Assembly: GCA_963969595.1 (NCBI GenBank)
Contig: OZ018408.1
Span: 1,054,001-1,118,000 of the forward strand
Origin: Neckera pumila
Lineage: Eukaryota > Streptophyta > Bryopsida > Hypnales > Neckeraceae
Direction of reading: 5' to 3'
Length of the DNA: 64,000 nucleotides
Positions within the stretch are counted from its first letter, which is position 1; every line of letters begins with the position of its first letter. Below the pieces are notes generated by a model. The model made no database searches. It had not been told where the DNA came from and worked only from the letters and a program-made list of their open reading frames with translations. Positions 49,201 through 59,329 of this stretch are shown here, piece after piece. A program made the translations under genes and the position numbers.

Positions 49201-51360
49201 GACCCCTGAAAATCAACAACGGGTCTTTATTTGCTGAAGCAATGTGTAATCGACTTCTAAAGGCTAACTGAAACCTGAGAATCCATCTTGAAACCAAACT
49301 GCCTTCGGGCAAGTTTCGAGAGGAACGTAAACCGAGAAGAAGCCAGAAGGGGAAAAGATGGAAGGACCGAATCTGGGAGTACAGAATGTGAAGGTCCACG
49401 AGCAAGTTGAAACAATCAGACAAATGAGAATAATTAGAAAATGATTATGACGTCGGAATGGCAGATAAATTGTTGGCTTTCTGGGAACTAGTTAAGTAAA
49501 GAGGAATTCCTTACCATCAGATTTTGATTCAGAAGCGTCGACTACGCCAGCAGAAAGGATCTGTGTGCCGTCTGTTGTATCAGATTGTTCAACAGGAGAA
49601 GAGGCCTCTTTAGAAACCTGCACAACAACATTTTGCTCCACCCCCGCGTGCGCTTTGCTTTCAACTGCAGAATTTTCGTCTCCATTCAACCTCCCCTCCC
49701 CTTAAAACAGAACAGATGAAACAACGAAAACATCAGATGCTATCCTCAAGATAAGCACTATCACTGGGATGTTCAATCTTCCAACTATACAAGTAACCAA
49801 TACAGGCCTCCTTATTATTACTGAAATCGTGTATTTGGATTACATGAAGTCATTCGTATGTGGAAATGAAACAAATCTAACACCTCAAAATCGCACTGAT
49901 GACGATTCACAGAAACATTCTTCGAGGACTACGAAGACTCGGCCAGAAGCGTCAGCTACACAAAGAACTGATATGACACAAGAACGTAGCCAAAATGATC
50001 CAAATGCAATACGATAGGTGAACGATCTCACAATAAATAGAAACGGTATACAATATGACACGCACCATTAATGAGGCTGGCTTTATCAGTTTCGCCAGCT
50101 GGAGTGGCAGCATCTTCTCCAGATTCCTGCACCTTCCTGCGCCGTCTATTGTTATGGCGTTCTAGCTTAAATCGACAGCTACGCTTGCCCTCATCGAAAT
50201 CACCCAACACATGGAACCTGTATGATCAAGTATTGCATCAGAAATGTTTAGGATGTCATCACAAGAGGCGGTTCTGTCTCATTAAGGTATGGAGCCGTAT
50301 GCTGTATAGCTCTTTGGAAAACTAAGCAGACCATAAAGCAGCTCGAACTAACTTATAAACGGAGTCACTGAGCAGGCCTGCCTTTCGCATCAGTCCCTCC
50401 TGTTTTCAATAGATAAAGCAGCAAATCTATCATAGATAATCGTGTCCATAGATAACCGTGGTCACTGTGAATGACCAAGGAAACGCTTCCACATGCTGCC
50501 AATTGTCCAACAATTGAAGACTCAAAATACATTTTACAACTGTTTTTCCAGTTTGTGTTCAGTTTGCGTAAGAGAAAACATCGAAAAGGCCCAGTTCTGG
50601 GGCATGAGCACTTAAATTGAAAAGTGATGGACTGATCCTAAATATTTGACCTCCACATCAAAACTTGGATACAGATGAACAGGGTACACTTAGACCTCTT
50701 TAATATGAGCTTCTAAAATGACATTCTGGAATATCCTGCATACTTGCCCCACTGTCGTAGAATGCAGCACACCTGTCACACATTCAAGCTATTCAAACAT
50801 TTATACTTGTGGAACCCCTGGCAGTATGGGTTAAAGAGGTCAGGGCGTACTTACTTGCCACACTGTTGACAATAACGATGGGCAATGTCACGCAAAATCA
50901 CGGTGGTGGAATTCGCACACTGCAGACACACACGGTGTCGCTGATGATATCCCTTGAGGCGAGCCAAGTCAGCTCCGCACGCAGGAACTTGGCACCGGGC
51001 AGTCACCTTCGCTCTCTTACTTCGGCTTCCGCCCTCGTCCTCGTCCTCGTCAGTACAAGCACAAGGGATTCTTCCGGCCAGAAAATTCGGGCAATCAAGT
51101 CGCGGGTCTCGAAACAATTCGTAATCCGAAGTGGTCGTTTTCTCCATTGAAGAGCTCGATTGAGGCCCCGTCACGGCTTTGCCATCGGAGAGGCTGGGCG
51201 AGTTTGCCTGAAGACTTTCCAACCCAGTCCATGACTGTCCCACAGCAAAACTCGCGCTTGCATCGTGCGTCTGCAACGGGCTCGTGTCAAAGGTAGGGTT
51301 GGCTAGCAGGAGCACACTGTCCCATTCCCAACCTGCCACCGAATCACCCAAATGCCCCAT
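46254..51360 (-). CDS. SPL7: SPL7/CRR1-like SBP-box transcription factor (copper-response type), about 786 aa
   Basis: DNA-binding regulator expected to control copper-deficiency genes through GTAC-core sites. Exons: 50855-51360, 50066-50217, 49515-49700, 48794-49068, 48510-48584, 48271-48378, 48007-48130, 47743-47887, 47385-47520, about 46641-47067, about 46254-46480. The first in-frame ATG gives MGHLGDSVAGWEWDS. The SBP domain (about 122-200) has CQVPACGADLARLKGYH then HRVCLQC, where ordinary SBP proteins have His (VCEVH). The second finger RYCQQCGKFH and the nuclear signal in GKRSCR..LERHNNRRRRK follow. This Cys4 first finger and wording fit SPL7. The middle carries the conserved SPL region (FKLYDWNPGDFPRNLR; MPVDLEGYIRSGCT). 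A hydrophobic helix near 744-764 is followed by a short tail. Intron 7 has a GC donor (G|GCAAGT). The last splice is uncertain, with an alternative that would omit the helix. Confidence 0.9.
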
Positions 51361-51451
51361 GTCTCGGCAGCTGCATAGATCCCTCTGTCCCAAAACCAAA
51401 GAACCCCGCGCCACCAATCTAATACGAATCCGTCTCACTTTCACAGTTTCC

Positions 51452-51800
51452 GCATCCAAAGATACAGGGGAAGAAACAGCATCAATTCGACTACAAGTGT
51501 ACCGAAATTATAAAATAGCGAACAAAATCCGGGTGACACCAAGACATCTCGACAACATATACTCGAATTCCCCACACCTGTGCTTTTGCTGGTCGAACTA
51601 AGAAGAATCCGTCGCAATTCAAGAAATGTGCATCAGAAAAAACAGAGGACGAAACAACATCTATTCGGCTACATGCGGCATCAGAAAAAACAGGGGAAGC
51701 TTTAGCATCTATTCGACTACATGAGTAGTGAACTTAAGAAATGGCACCAATATCCTGACGACACCAAGAAACCTCGCCACCATATCCTCGACCACCCTAA
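51452..51800. repeat. Tandem duplication upstream of the SPL7-like start codon
   Basis: A block starting GCATC.AA..A.ACAGGGGAAG and ending ATTCGACTACA occurs at 51452-51497, 51630-51675 and 51678-51723. It is followed at both outer copies by a GACACCAAG...CTCG.CA.CATAT segment (about 51535-51565 and 51763-51795), implying a roughly 120-bp duplicated unit plus an extra partial copy. It lies in the presumed 5' UTR or proximal promoter. Confidence 0.7.
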
Positions 51801-53666
51801 CCAGAATAAAAAATCCGACCAAAACCCCCGCGTCACGGATTCCACGCAACAGAATCTTGCCGAGAATCAGAATCCCAGTGGCAGAGCCTGAAGCTTCACT
51901 TCAAGAACGCATCCGCCAAAATTCCGACCCCAAATACCCGCCGAGGAAACCCTAGTGCAGATTGCTCACAGGAAATTGGCGAATCTGCATCAAAACCGTC
52001 GAAAAAAGGCGCATTGATAGCGGCGAAAGACGGTGAGGGAGGTGCGGGGCGGTGAGCTCACAACGCAAGTGGAGGGATGGAAGTACAAGGCACGCTGCAA
52101 TCGGAGGCGAGGAGCAATTGCTGTTCAGTTCGCCATAGCCATGATTCTCCCTTCATCTTCCTCCCTATGCGGCCAGGCGTTGCCGTGCGGTCGGACTCTC
52201 CGGAGCAGCTCCGGGATGGATGCTCGTCGATGGATGGATGAATTATTTTCATCCATTCAGTTGGGATTTATTCCCTTCAGTGAGATTGATTTATGTCCGG
52301 GGCGGTTGACATAGAGGGTGAGGATTGAGGACCGGTTTCTGCGGCCTGGGCATCTCTTGTCCGGGGGCAGCTCCTCCGAAGCCACCAGCAGCAGACTCCG
52401 GTAGTACCGTGGAACCTTCGCGGGGTCGCATTCACGGTGTATATATATATTTTAAAGTCTCATGGCCTTTCACTGAACAAAATGTAAATTAGATTCGATT
52501 GTTTGTGTACATATTGATGGGACGACTGTGAATAAATATTTCTATTTTGGTTGATGAAATGAAAGGTAGGTCAAATTTCATTTTGCAAGCATGGCATTTT
52601 CACAATATTATATATTTTGAGTTTTTTAAATAAATTTCATCTGAAAGAACAAACATAGGGGTTACATTGTGTGACTCATGTTCTTAAAAAATAAAAAATC
52701 CTTGAGTTATAGGACATATAATATCTTTATTAAAACTTTGAAATTATTAGTACAAATCCATTATCCATGTTGTAAACAACTTTGTTAAACACAATTTTCA
52801 AGGTGATTTTAATGTGAATGGTGAACAATAAAGCCAACATATTTATATGGTCTGAAGTGATAGGCATTGAACAATAAAGAATGCTTTTTCAACATTGTGT
52901 CAAGTGCAGTATAATATCTTTGCAAACTGTACGTCCAAGTTTACTTTAGTGTCATGTGTCAATTTTGCATTACCATGTGCACAAATTTATTGTTGTTAGT
53001 AGCATCAACAGAAATGTTTTACATATATTAGGTGGTTCTATTATTATCATTATGTTCAACTCTAAATTCCAATGAATTTAATAACTGAAAGACATGGGGA
53101 AAAGCATGTCCTTTATATTGTATTAGTGGAAGGTAAGAGGCCTATGGAGTATGTTAAACACAGTAATTGCAAGCTTATCAAAACTTCAAACCTCATTAAA
53201 GCCTAATAATTCAATTTATTTTTAAAAAAAATGCGGAGATTTATGTTGCTTTTCATTTCTAAGGATTTGCTGTAATTTGCATCACCAATTCAAAAGTTAT
53301 CAACAAAGTTGAGAGAGAACAAAGGTAAACATCTATTCTCCTCTTTGAACTTTGTCCATAACTTTCTAATAAAAGATTCAAATAACAATCAAATTTTTGG
53401 AGCTCAAAGTTCATTTTCTTAGTTAAACATACTTTGAATTTTTTTATTACTATGTTGAAATGAGGTTTAAAATTTTGCTAAGTTCCTATCTTCTTGTTTT
53501 TTGTATGAATGGTGGAAGCTTCAATCCATCTTACTCCAAATTATCTTATGTTCTTAGTATGCTTGTAATGCAAGGAGATACTAGTCCCATTGTGTTTGAC
53601 ATAATCATGTTGTGAACAGTATTATGTTAGAATTTTGTTTGGCATTCCTTTGTAATATCAAACAAG
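51801..53666. promoter_or_regulatory. Upstream region of the SPL7-like gene, then AT-rich intergenic
   Basis: 51801-52430 is GC-richer and probably promoter. From about 52440 (a short TA run) the sequence turns AT-rich with no gene, RNA or repeat borders recognised. Confidence 0.4.
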
Positions 53667-54038
53667 ACTAGCGTGACCCTGTGCCGTTGGCCCAATTTTC
53701 ATCTACTCCCGGTTCCACTCCTGGTACTACTTCCAATTCTACTCCCAGTTCTACTCCCGGTTCCACTCCCAGTACCAAGAACGCCACCAAAATCAAAGTA
53801 AAAGTAATTTTCTAATTTTTTAATCAATAAATACTTTGAAATTTAATAACTTTTGCACCACCGCTCCAAACGCCACAAAACCAAGCCGGTGCACCCCTCC
53901 TCAGTGAGAGCTTTCCGATGGTACCAAGCACGCGGCTGGGGGACGCACGGTCACGAAGTTGTCCACGCTACAAACAAAACAAATCAAACAAACAAACAAA
54001 CAAACAAACAAACAAACAGCCTGATTTAAGGTATTGAT
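53667..54038. repeat. Duplicated module, left copy (with short CAAA run)
   Basis: About 320 bp beginning ACTAGCGTGACCCTGTGCCG, containing a degenerate 12-bp minisatellite on the theme CTACTCCCGGTTC, then a unique segment (CAAGCCGGTGCACCCCTCC) and a CAAA tract of about 40 bp, ending GCCTGATTTAAGGTATTGAT. It is nearly identical to 54206-54754 apart from scattered substitutions and the length of the CAAA tract. Confidence 0.9.
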
Positions 54039-54205
54039 TACATCATTGTTACAACTATTTTTAATGATTTCTGTTGTTGACCACAAATATGTTACTTTTT
54101 AAATATTTAGCATAGAAATAATATAGTTTCATACACTTTTAAAGCTTGATTTTTACTAATGTATATATAACTGTACCTTCAAGATGGGTTTGTTTTTCAT
54201 TGATT

Positions 54206-54754
54206 ACTAGTGTGACCCTGTGCCGTTGGCCCAATTTTCATCTACTCCCGGTTCCACTCCTAGTTCTACTTCCAATTCTACTCCCAGTTCTACTCCCGGT
54301 TCCACTCCCAGTACCAAGAACGCCACCAAAATCAAAGTAAAAGTAATTTTCTAATTTTTTAATCAATAAATACTTTGAAATTCAATAACTTTTGCACCAC
54401 CGCTCCAAACGCCACGAAACCAAGCCGGTGCACCCCTCCTCGGCGAGAGCTTTCCGACGGTACCAAGGACACGGCCGGGGGACGCACGGTCAGGAAGTTG
54501 TCCACGCTACAAACAAAACAAAACAAAACAAACAAACAAACAAACAAACAAACAAACAAACAAACAAACAAACAAACAAACAAACAAACAAACAAACAAA
54601 CAAACAAACAAACAAACAAACAAACAAACAAACAAACAAACAAACAAACAAACAAACAAACAAACAAACAAACAAACAAACAAACAAACAAACAAACAAA
54701 CAAACAAACAAACAAACAAACAAACAAACAAACAGCCTCATTTAAGGTATTGAT
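54206..54754. repeat. Duplicated module, right copy (with long CAAA run)
   Basis: Second copy of the module at 53667-54038, direct orientation, about 170 bp away, with the same minisatellite and unique segment. It differs chiefly by a hugely expanded CAAA microsatellite. Confidence 0.9.
54522..54734. repeat. CAAA microsatellite, about 53 units
   Basis: A practically perfect (CAAA)n run of roughly 210 bp. Because the unit length is not a multiple of three, all frames stay open and translate to repeats of NKQT (plus) or VCLF (minus). These long frames are artefacts of the repeat and not genes. Confidence 0.97.
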
Positions 54755-55040
54755 GTTATAAATTGATGTATATACCTTCCACCATTATAAGTGTTCTATT
54801 TGATATTTATAGATTGAGGTCATTGCATATGCATACGTCCTTTGTTTATTGTGTGTAATCTTGGGCATGTAAGTTTTTTTTTAAATAATATAGATTAAAC
54901 ATCTACTGAGAACTTGAAGCTTATAATGTAATTAATATGTAATTTAAAGGCAATAAACCATTCTCTCTATATAAAATTATTGTTAAAATTTTTTATTTAT
55001 AATTGTCTAAAAAAATTCCAAAATTAGATGAAATTTAAGG

Positions 55041-55284
55041 GCATTAGAGGGCCGTTTCAAGCTTGTTCCCAAATTTGGCCCAATTTTGTGAACAGCCAAT
55101 ATGAATTGTCAGAATTTTTTTTTCAAATCTTTTTTTTTCAAATATCATTTTAGGCAAAAAAAATTTGAAAAAATGACGTGGCACCATTTCGACCACATCA
55201 GCCAGCTGCTTCCCCTGCGTTCCCGCAGTCTGGGAACTCAAGGAAACTCGCAGTCTTTCAAAGGCCTCAAATCTCTCCTAATGC
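55041..55284. mobile_element. CATTAGAG-ended miniature element, copy 2
   Basis: The left end GCATTAGAGGGCCGTTTCAAG and right end CTCCTAATGC form the inverted termini. The body shares with copy 3 the segments GGGCCGTTTCAAGC, TTTGGCC, a T-rich tract, AAATATCATTTT and GCGTTCCCGCAGTCT. Possible TTTAA-rich target copies flank it. Confidence 0.7.
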
Positions 55285-55364
55285 TTTAAAGCATGAAATT
55301 ATTATACAATTGTTTGATGGATGTATTTTTTATGAAACATCAATAGGTTTTGCATGACACTTTC

Positions 55365-55366
<2 letters not shown>

Positions 55367-55411
<45 letters not shown>
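55367..55411. repeat. TA dinucleotide microsatellite
   Basis: An uninterrupted (TA)n run of about 44 bp between two CATTAGAG elements. Confidence 0.95.
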
Positions 55412-55414
<3 letters not shown>

Positions 55415-55543
55415 ACTTTATTTGAATGTGATCATTAAATGCCTAGTCAATGATTTTGTGGTCGCTTTTCAAATTTCAGAAGAACAAAATGTTCTTCATA
55501 TTTTACTTAGGAAGCATTGCTCAGGTGTAAAAGTCCTTTTAGA

Positions 55544-55804
55544 CATTAGAGGGGATTTTGGGGCCTTGGAGGGCCGTTTCAAGCCCAATTTCCAATTTGG
55601 CCTGGTGCAATGAACAGCGCTACGGGGCTGGCAGATTTTTTTTTTCCAATTTTTTTTTTAAATATCATTTTGAGCAAAATAAAATAAAATCAGCTTTCAA
55701 AAATGACATGGCAGTTGCTGTGCCATGTCAACCAGTTGCGTTCCCGCAGTCTAGGAACGCAGAGACACTCGCAGCCCTCCAAAAACCCCAAATCCCCTCT
55801 AATG
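55544..55804. mobile_element. CATTAGAG-ended miniature element, copy 3
   Basis: The left end CATTAGAGGGGATTTTGGGG and the reverse complement of the right end, CATTAGAGGGGATTTGGGGT, are strong inverted repeats extending to a shared TTGGAGGGC. The body is about 75-80% like copy 2 by eye, including the GTTCCCGCAGTCTAGGAACGC hairpin region. It is the best preserved copy. Confidence 0.8.
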
Positions 55805-56774
55805 CTTGCGTTTAGGTCGGAAGATGTTAGGATTCAATGAAAAATTCTAATTTGGACGAAAGAAGGCAATTAGGTTTTATGTAACTTTAAATTGTTGTTG
55901 TTCCAAAAAATCACAAAGTCCCTAGCCAAACCCACATTCATATCCATTTTAATGTTCTTTTGTTAAATTCTTTCTCTAACTAGTTTATAATCTTAAAGAA
56001 GTCAATTTTTATAGATACTTCTTTCTGACCAATTCAACATGTATTTGTTTAAGCTTGTACAAATTTTGTGTAGGAATGCAAACATTGGAAAGCTACATGA
56101 TAGTTTCTTCTAATTTTTGGAGGGAAAAGTCACAAGTATACACCCCCATCATCTTGAATAATTTCTTCTACTTTTATTGGACTTTGTAGAAGTCAATTAT
56201 AATTTTAGTGTTACATCCACCTGATATCTTAGGACACTTTTATAGTATATTGTGTGGCTACTTAAAAATTCAACATTCAAATAAAAAATATTAAAAAAAT
56301 TCGGCAATCACCTCACAAAGATTTGAAAGTTGCTTTTGTTGTGAGTAAATGAAGATGTACAAACAATTTATTTATAAAAGGAGGATAATAAGAGATAAAA
56401 CAATCCATGTGGGATATGTAAATTAGGATTTGTAGAAGCTAAACAACTCATATCTAATTTAGTCAATAGCAAGAATTGTATTCAATGTAGAACTTTAGAC
56501 CTCATTTGGCATTGTAAAATATTTTTTTTCAAAAAACTGTAAATTGAGGGAAGTTGGGAAATCAATCTAAATTTCATCTCCAAAATTCCATTTGAGATTT
56601 TGAGATTCCAATCAAAATTTATGGACAAAATTCAAAGAGGGGTTGCAAGGGACATTTTCATTGACAATTTCAAGCATTCTCTTTGAATTTTGTCCATAAC
56701 TTTTTTTTCGAGGCTCAAAATCACAAACAAGTTTTTGGAGATGAAAGTTAGCTTGATATACCAACTTCTCTTAG
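55805..56774. other. Gene-free AT-rich stretch
   Basis: No gene, RNA or repeat border recognised. Confidence 0.4.
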
Positions 56775-56924
56775 GGCTTGTTTACACCCAAAAACTTTGG
56801 GTTGGAGCTCTAAGAAATGGAGTATTTTGATTGGAAGATAGCTAAGGTGCCTAAGTGATCTTCCAATCAAAATACTCCGCATTTTTTTGGGCTCTAACCA
56901 AAGTTTTTTGGGTATAAATAAGCC
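56775..56924. mobile_element. Foldback miniature element
   Basis: The left arm GGCTTGTTTACACCCAAAAA pairs with the right arm, which reverse-complements to GGCTTATTTATACCCAAAAA. Pairing continues through ACTTTGG, GAGC and GAGTATTTTGATTGGAAGAT, so about 65 bp of each arm is complementary around a short loop. The end sequence is like those of many plant hAT- or Harbinger-derived miniature elements; the target duplication is not clear. Confidence 0.7.
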
Positions 56925-58161
56925 TTCAATTCAAATTTTTTTGAAAAAGATTATTCTACTACACCAAAATAAGGTTTGAAGTTCCACATTGAACACAATT
57001 CTTGCATTTTGACAATGAGAGGTCAAGCTCTCATCTTCAAACTGTCCCATACCATTTGAGGATTTTTGATAGACAATAGATTTCATTATAAAAATGACTT
57101 CTCCACCCATTATTTGGTGGACATGGGTTGGCATCAAGATGAATTGATATCTTATCCAACATCTCAGCTTTCTTTACAATTAATTTTGTTTGGGTTCAGT
57201 AAGGTAACTTGTTAATTTGAAAATTATTTGGCTTTGAAATTTTTAATTATTTTTTGCCAAAAGTACCTTTGTCCATGGATTGTACCTTCTCAAACTCTTT
57301 TAGTAATCCCTAAAATTTCTTAGTATTCCCTAGAGGATTTTAGTTTTTTTAGAAGAAACTTCAAAATATAGTGAGTATATATTCAAAAGGCAAGATGAGG
57401 GAAACATCAATCTTGTCAACACAAGTCTTGGAGTATTGTTGCTAAACTTTATATTATATTATTAAAAAATATCTTAGAATACTTTGTATTACATACTTGT
57501 GTCTTCTTGGATAATTGTAGGGTCTATATTAATGCATTGTTACACAAGCATGCAAGGTTCTTTGTACCTCTCCAAAGGATTGAAGGTACATAGTCCCTAA
57601 ATCTCACTTTTTGATCGGTTGTGGAGCTTATGAGTAGGCAATTTGGAGTGTCTTTAGTGTTTTTGGAGCACTCTTATATGCATTTACAGTGGACTTGTTA
57701 CTATCGGAGCATAATATGATTTGTTTTGAGGTATATTTAACCCTGAAACTCTAAAAACATTTCACCTTATAAAATAAATAGAGTTGCTCTAAAACTGTGC
57801 TGAAATGTTAGGTGCTAAATTACTAGAAGTAAACATGATTAGAGGAGTTCCAAAAGGCATCTGTAGTGGCAAAAAGACATTGAAAATTGAAAGAGTGACT
57901 GAAACAAGCAAGAAAGAGAGACTGAATAAGAAGACAATGGGAGCTAAATGAGGGGCAAGATCCAAGTCCAAGCAGGAAGAATGTGCTTAAATTTAGGTGC
58001 AAAGTATGACAGCAAGGAATTTTTTAAAGTATGAATAAATAAAGTCTGTAATAAATCCAAAGGCTTGATTTGCAAAAGTACGAAAACCCTAGGTAAATTT
58101 CATTATTGTATTCTAAGAAAAAAGCTTTGCGTTTCAATTCACTCATACTAAGAAGATGAAT
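56925..58161. other. Gene-free AT-rich stretch
   Basis: No supported gene or element border. Confidence 0.4.
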
Positions 58162-59081
58162 TTAATCCCTAAAGGACCAAGGTCTTTTTTTTTGCCAAAA
58201 ACACTCAAAACCGCCATTTCTATAGCAAAGACTAAAAAATTTTGAAAATTGTTTTTTTCTTACATCTAACCATAGGATCTTATACCTAACTAGTATGACA
58301 ACGTGTGGAAAAAATTTCAGAATTTTTGACCGCACGGATTGCAAGATATCTGCATTTAAAGTGCAAAAATCAAGTTTTCAGCACATTGAGGGACTAGATT
58401 TTTTGAATTTGAACATTTTTAACTTTAAAATCTGCACTACAGAGTTTTGAGCTTTAAATCTTTATAGTGTGGAATTGAGTTGAGCCTCTAGCAAAAAAAT
58501 TAAATAAAAAAACTTGTTATTAATAAAATTGTTATGTAGAAGTATGTACAAGATAGAAGGAAAATCTAAAATAATAATATCTTTTATATGGAAATAAAAT
58601 GCACTAATCCCAATGGTGAGATTGTTCTAGCAAAAAAACTAAACCACATCACACTTTTTTTTTTTAAATTGTAAAAATTGCATTCAGAAATGAATCCTAC
58701 AAGTTATTTTTTTCAGGAAGATGCTCTAAGTGCCCGAAAAATAAGATTGTCCATAAATTTCTCATTACAAATCCAAATGTAATGAATTAAAGCTTTCCAG
58801 ATAGACAAAAATATAATCTATGGAGAAAAAAATTCAAAAAATTCAAAAAAAAAAATTTTGCAGAATTTTTTTGCTGCCCTGTCTCCCCTGTTTTGAGCTT
58901 ATTTGGGCATAACTTTTTTTCCCGGGCACCAATTGAAAAAAAAATTACATTCCCACTAAGATTATTAGTTTTTCTATCTTCAAAAAAAGTTTCAAAAAAT
59001 CAAGACAAATATTCAGCCCGTGGGTACCTGCCCCAAATCCCACTTGTCTGTTGAACAGACACTTGGTCCTTTAGGGGTTAA
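58162..59081. mobile_element. Non-autonomous piggyBac-like element (TTAA ends), copy 3
   Basis: TTAA at 58162-58165 and 59078-59081. The left end TTAATCCCTAAAGGACCAAG and the reverse complement of the right end, TTAACCCCTAAAGGACCAAG, differ at one position in 20. The interior is the closest match to copy 1, colinear over about 0.9 kb. A GTCTGTTGAACAGAC hairpin lies just inside the right end, at the position of a different hairpin in copy 2. No coding frame. Confidence 0.8.
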
Positions 59082-59141
59082 GCATGGCTTTATGAACTAC
59101 ATCTCAAACTTTCTATATGACTTAATGACAATTTATATCAT

Positions 59142-59329
59142 ACGGAAGTCGTGAATTCATACCTACGTACCATTACCGCACTGATTTTGTGTGTTAAAGA
59201 TAGACATGACTTCTGTTTAGTGATAAGGAAGTAGCACAACTTTTGTTCAGTGATACGGAAGTTGTGGCTATCTTTAACGTATGAAATTAGTGCAGTAATG
59301 GTATGCAGGTATGAATTCACGACTTCTGT
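59142..59329. repeat. Long inverted repeat (about 75-bp arms)
   Basis: The left arm starts ACGGAAGTCGTGAATTCATA and the right arm ends TATGAATTCACGACTTCTGT. Pairing continues through CCATTAC.GCACT and TTAAAGATAG on both sides around a roughly 50-bp centre. Transcription would give a long hairpin. No coding sequence; probably a foldback transposon that begins 60 bp after copy 3 of the TTAA family. Confidence 0.85.

Noticed and set aside
51361..51459. A longer N-terminus for the SPL7-like protein (DAETVKVRRIRI... upstream of MGHLGDS)
   Set aside because: The extension would begin at a TTG codon, and the first in-frame ATG is at 51360. I kept the ATG start.
51361..52430. GTAC copper-response motifs upstream of the SPL7-like gene
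   Set aside because: A few GTAC tetramers are present, but this is about the number expected by chance and they are not clustered.
54206..54330. Minisatellite CTACTCCCGGTTC considered as a CRISPR-like array or coding repeat
   Set aside because: The units are directly contiguous, degenerate and without spacers, and no long frame is shared by the two module copies.
54359..54761. Long open frames translating to NKQT or VCLF repeats on both strands
   Set aside because: They are produced by the CAAA tetranucleotide repeat, which leaves every frame open. Composition and two-strand symmetry show that they are not genes.
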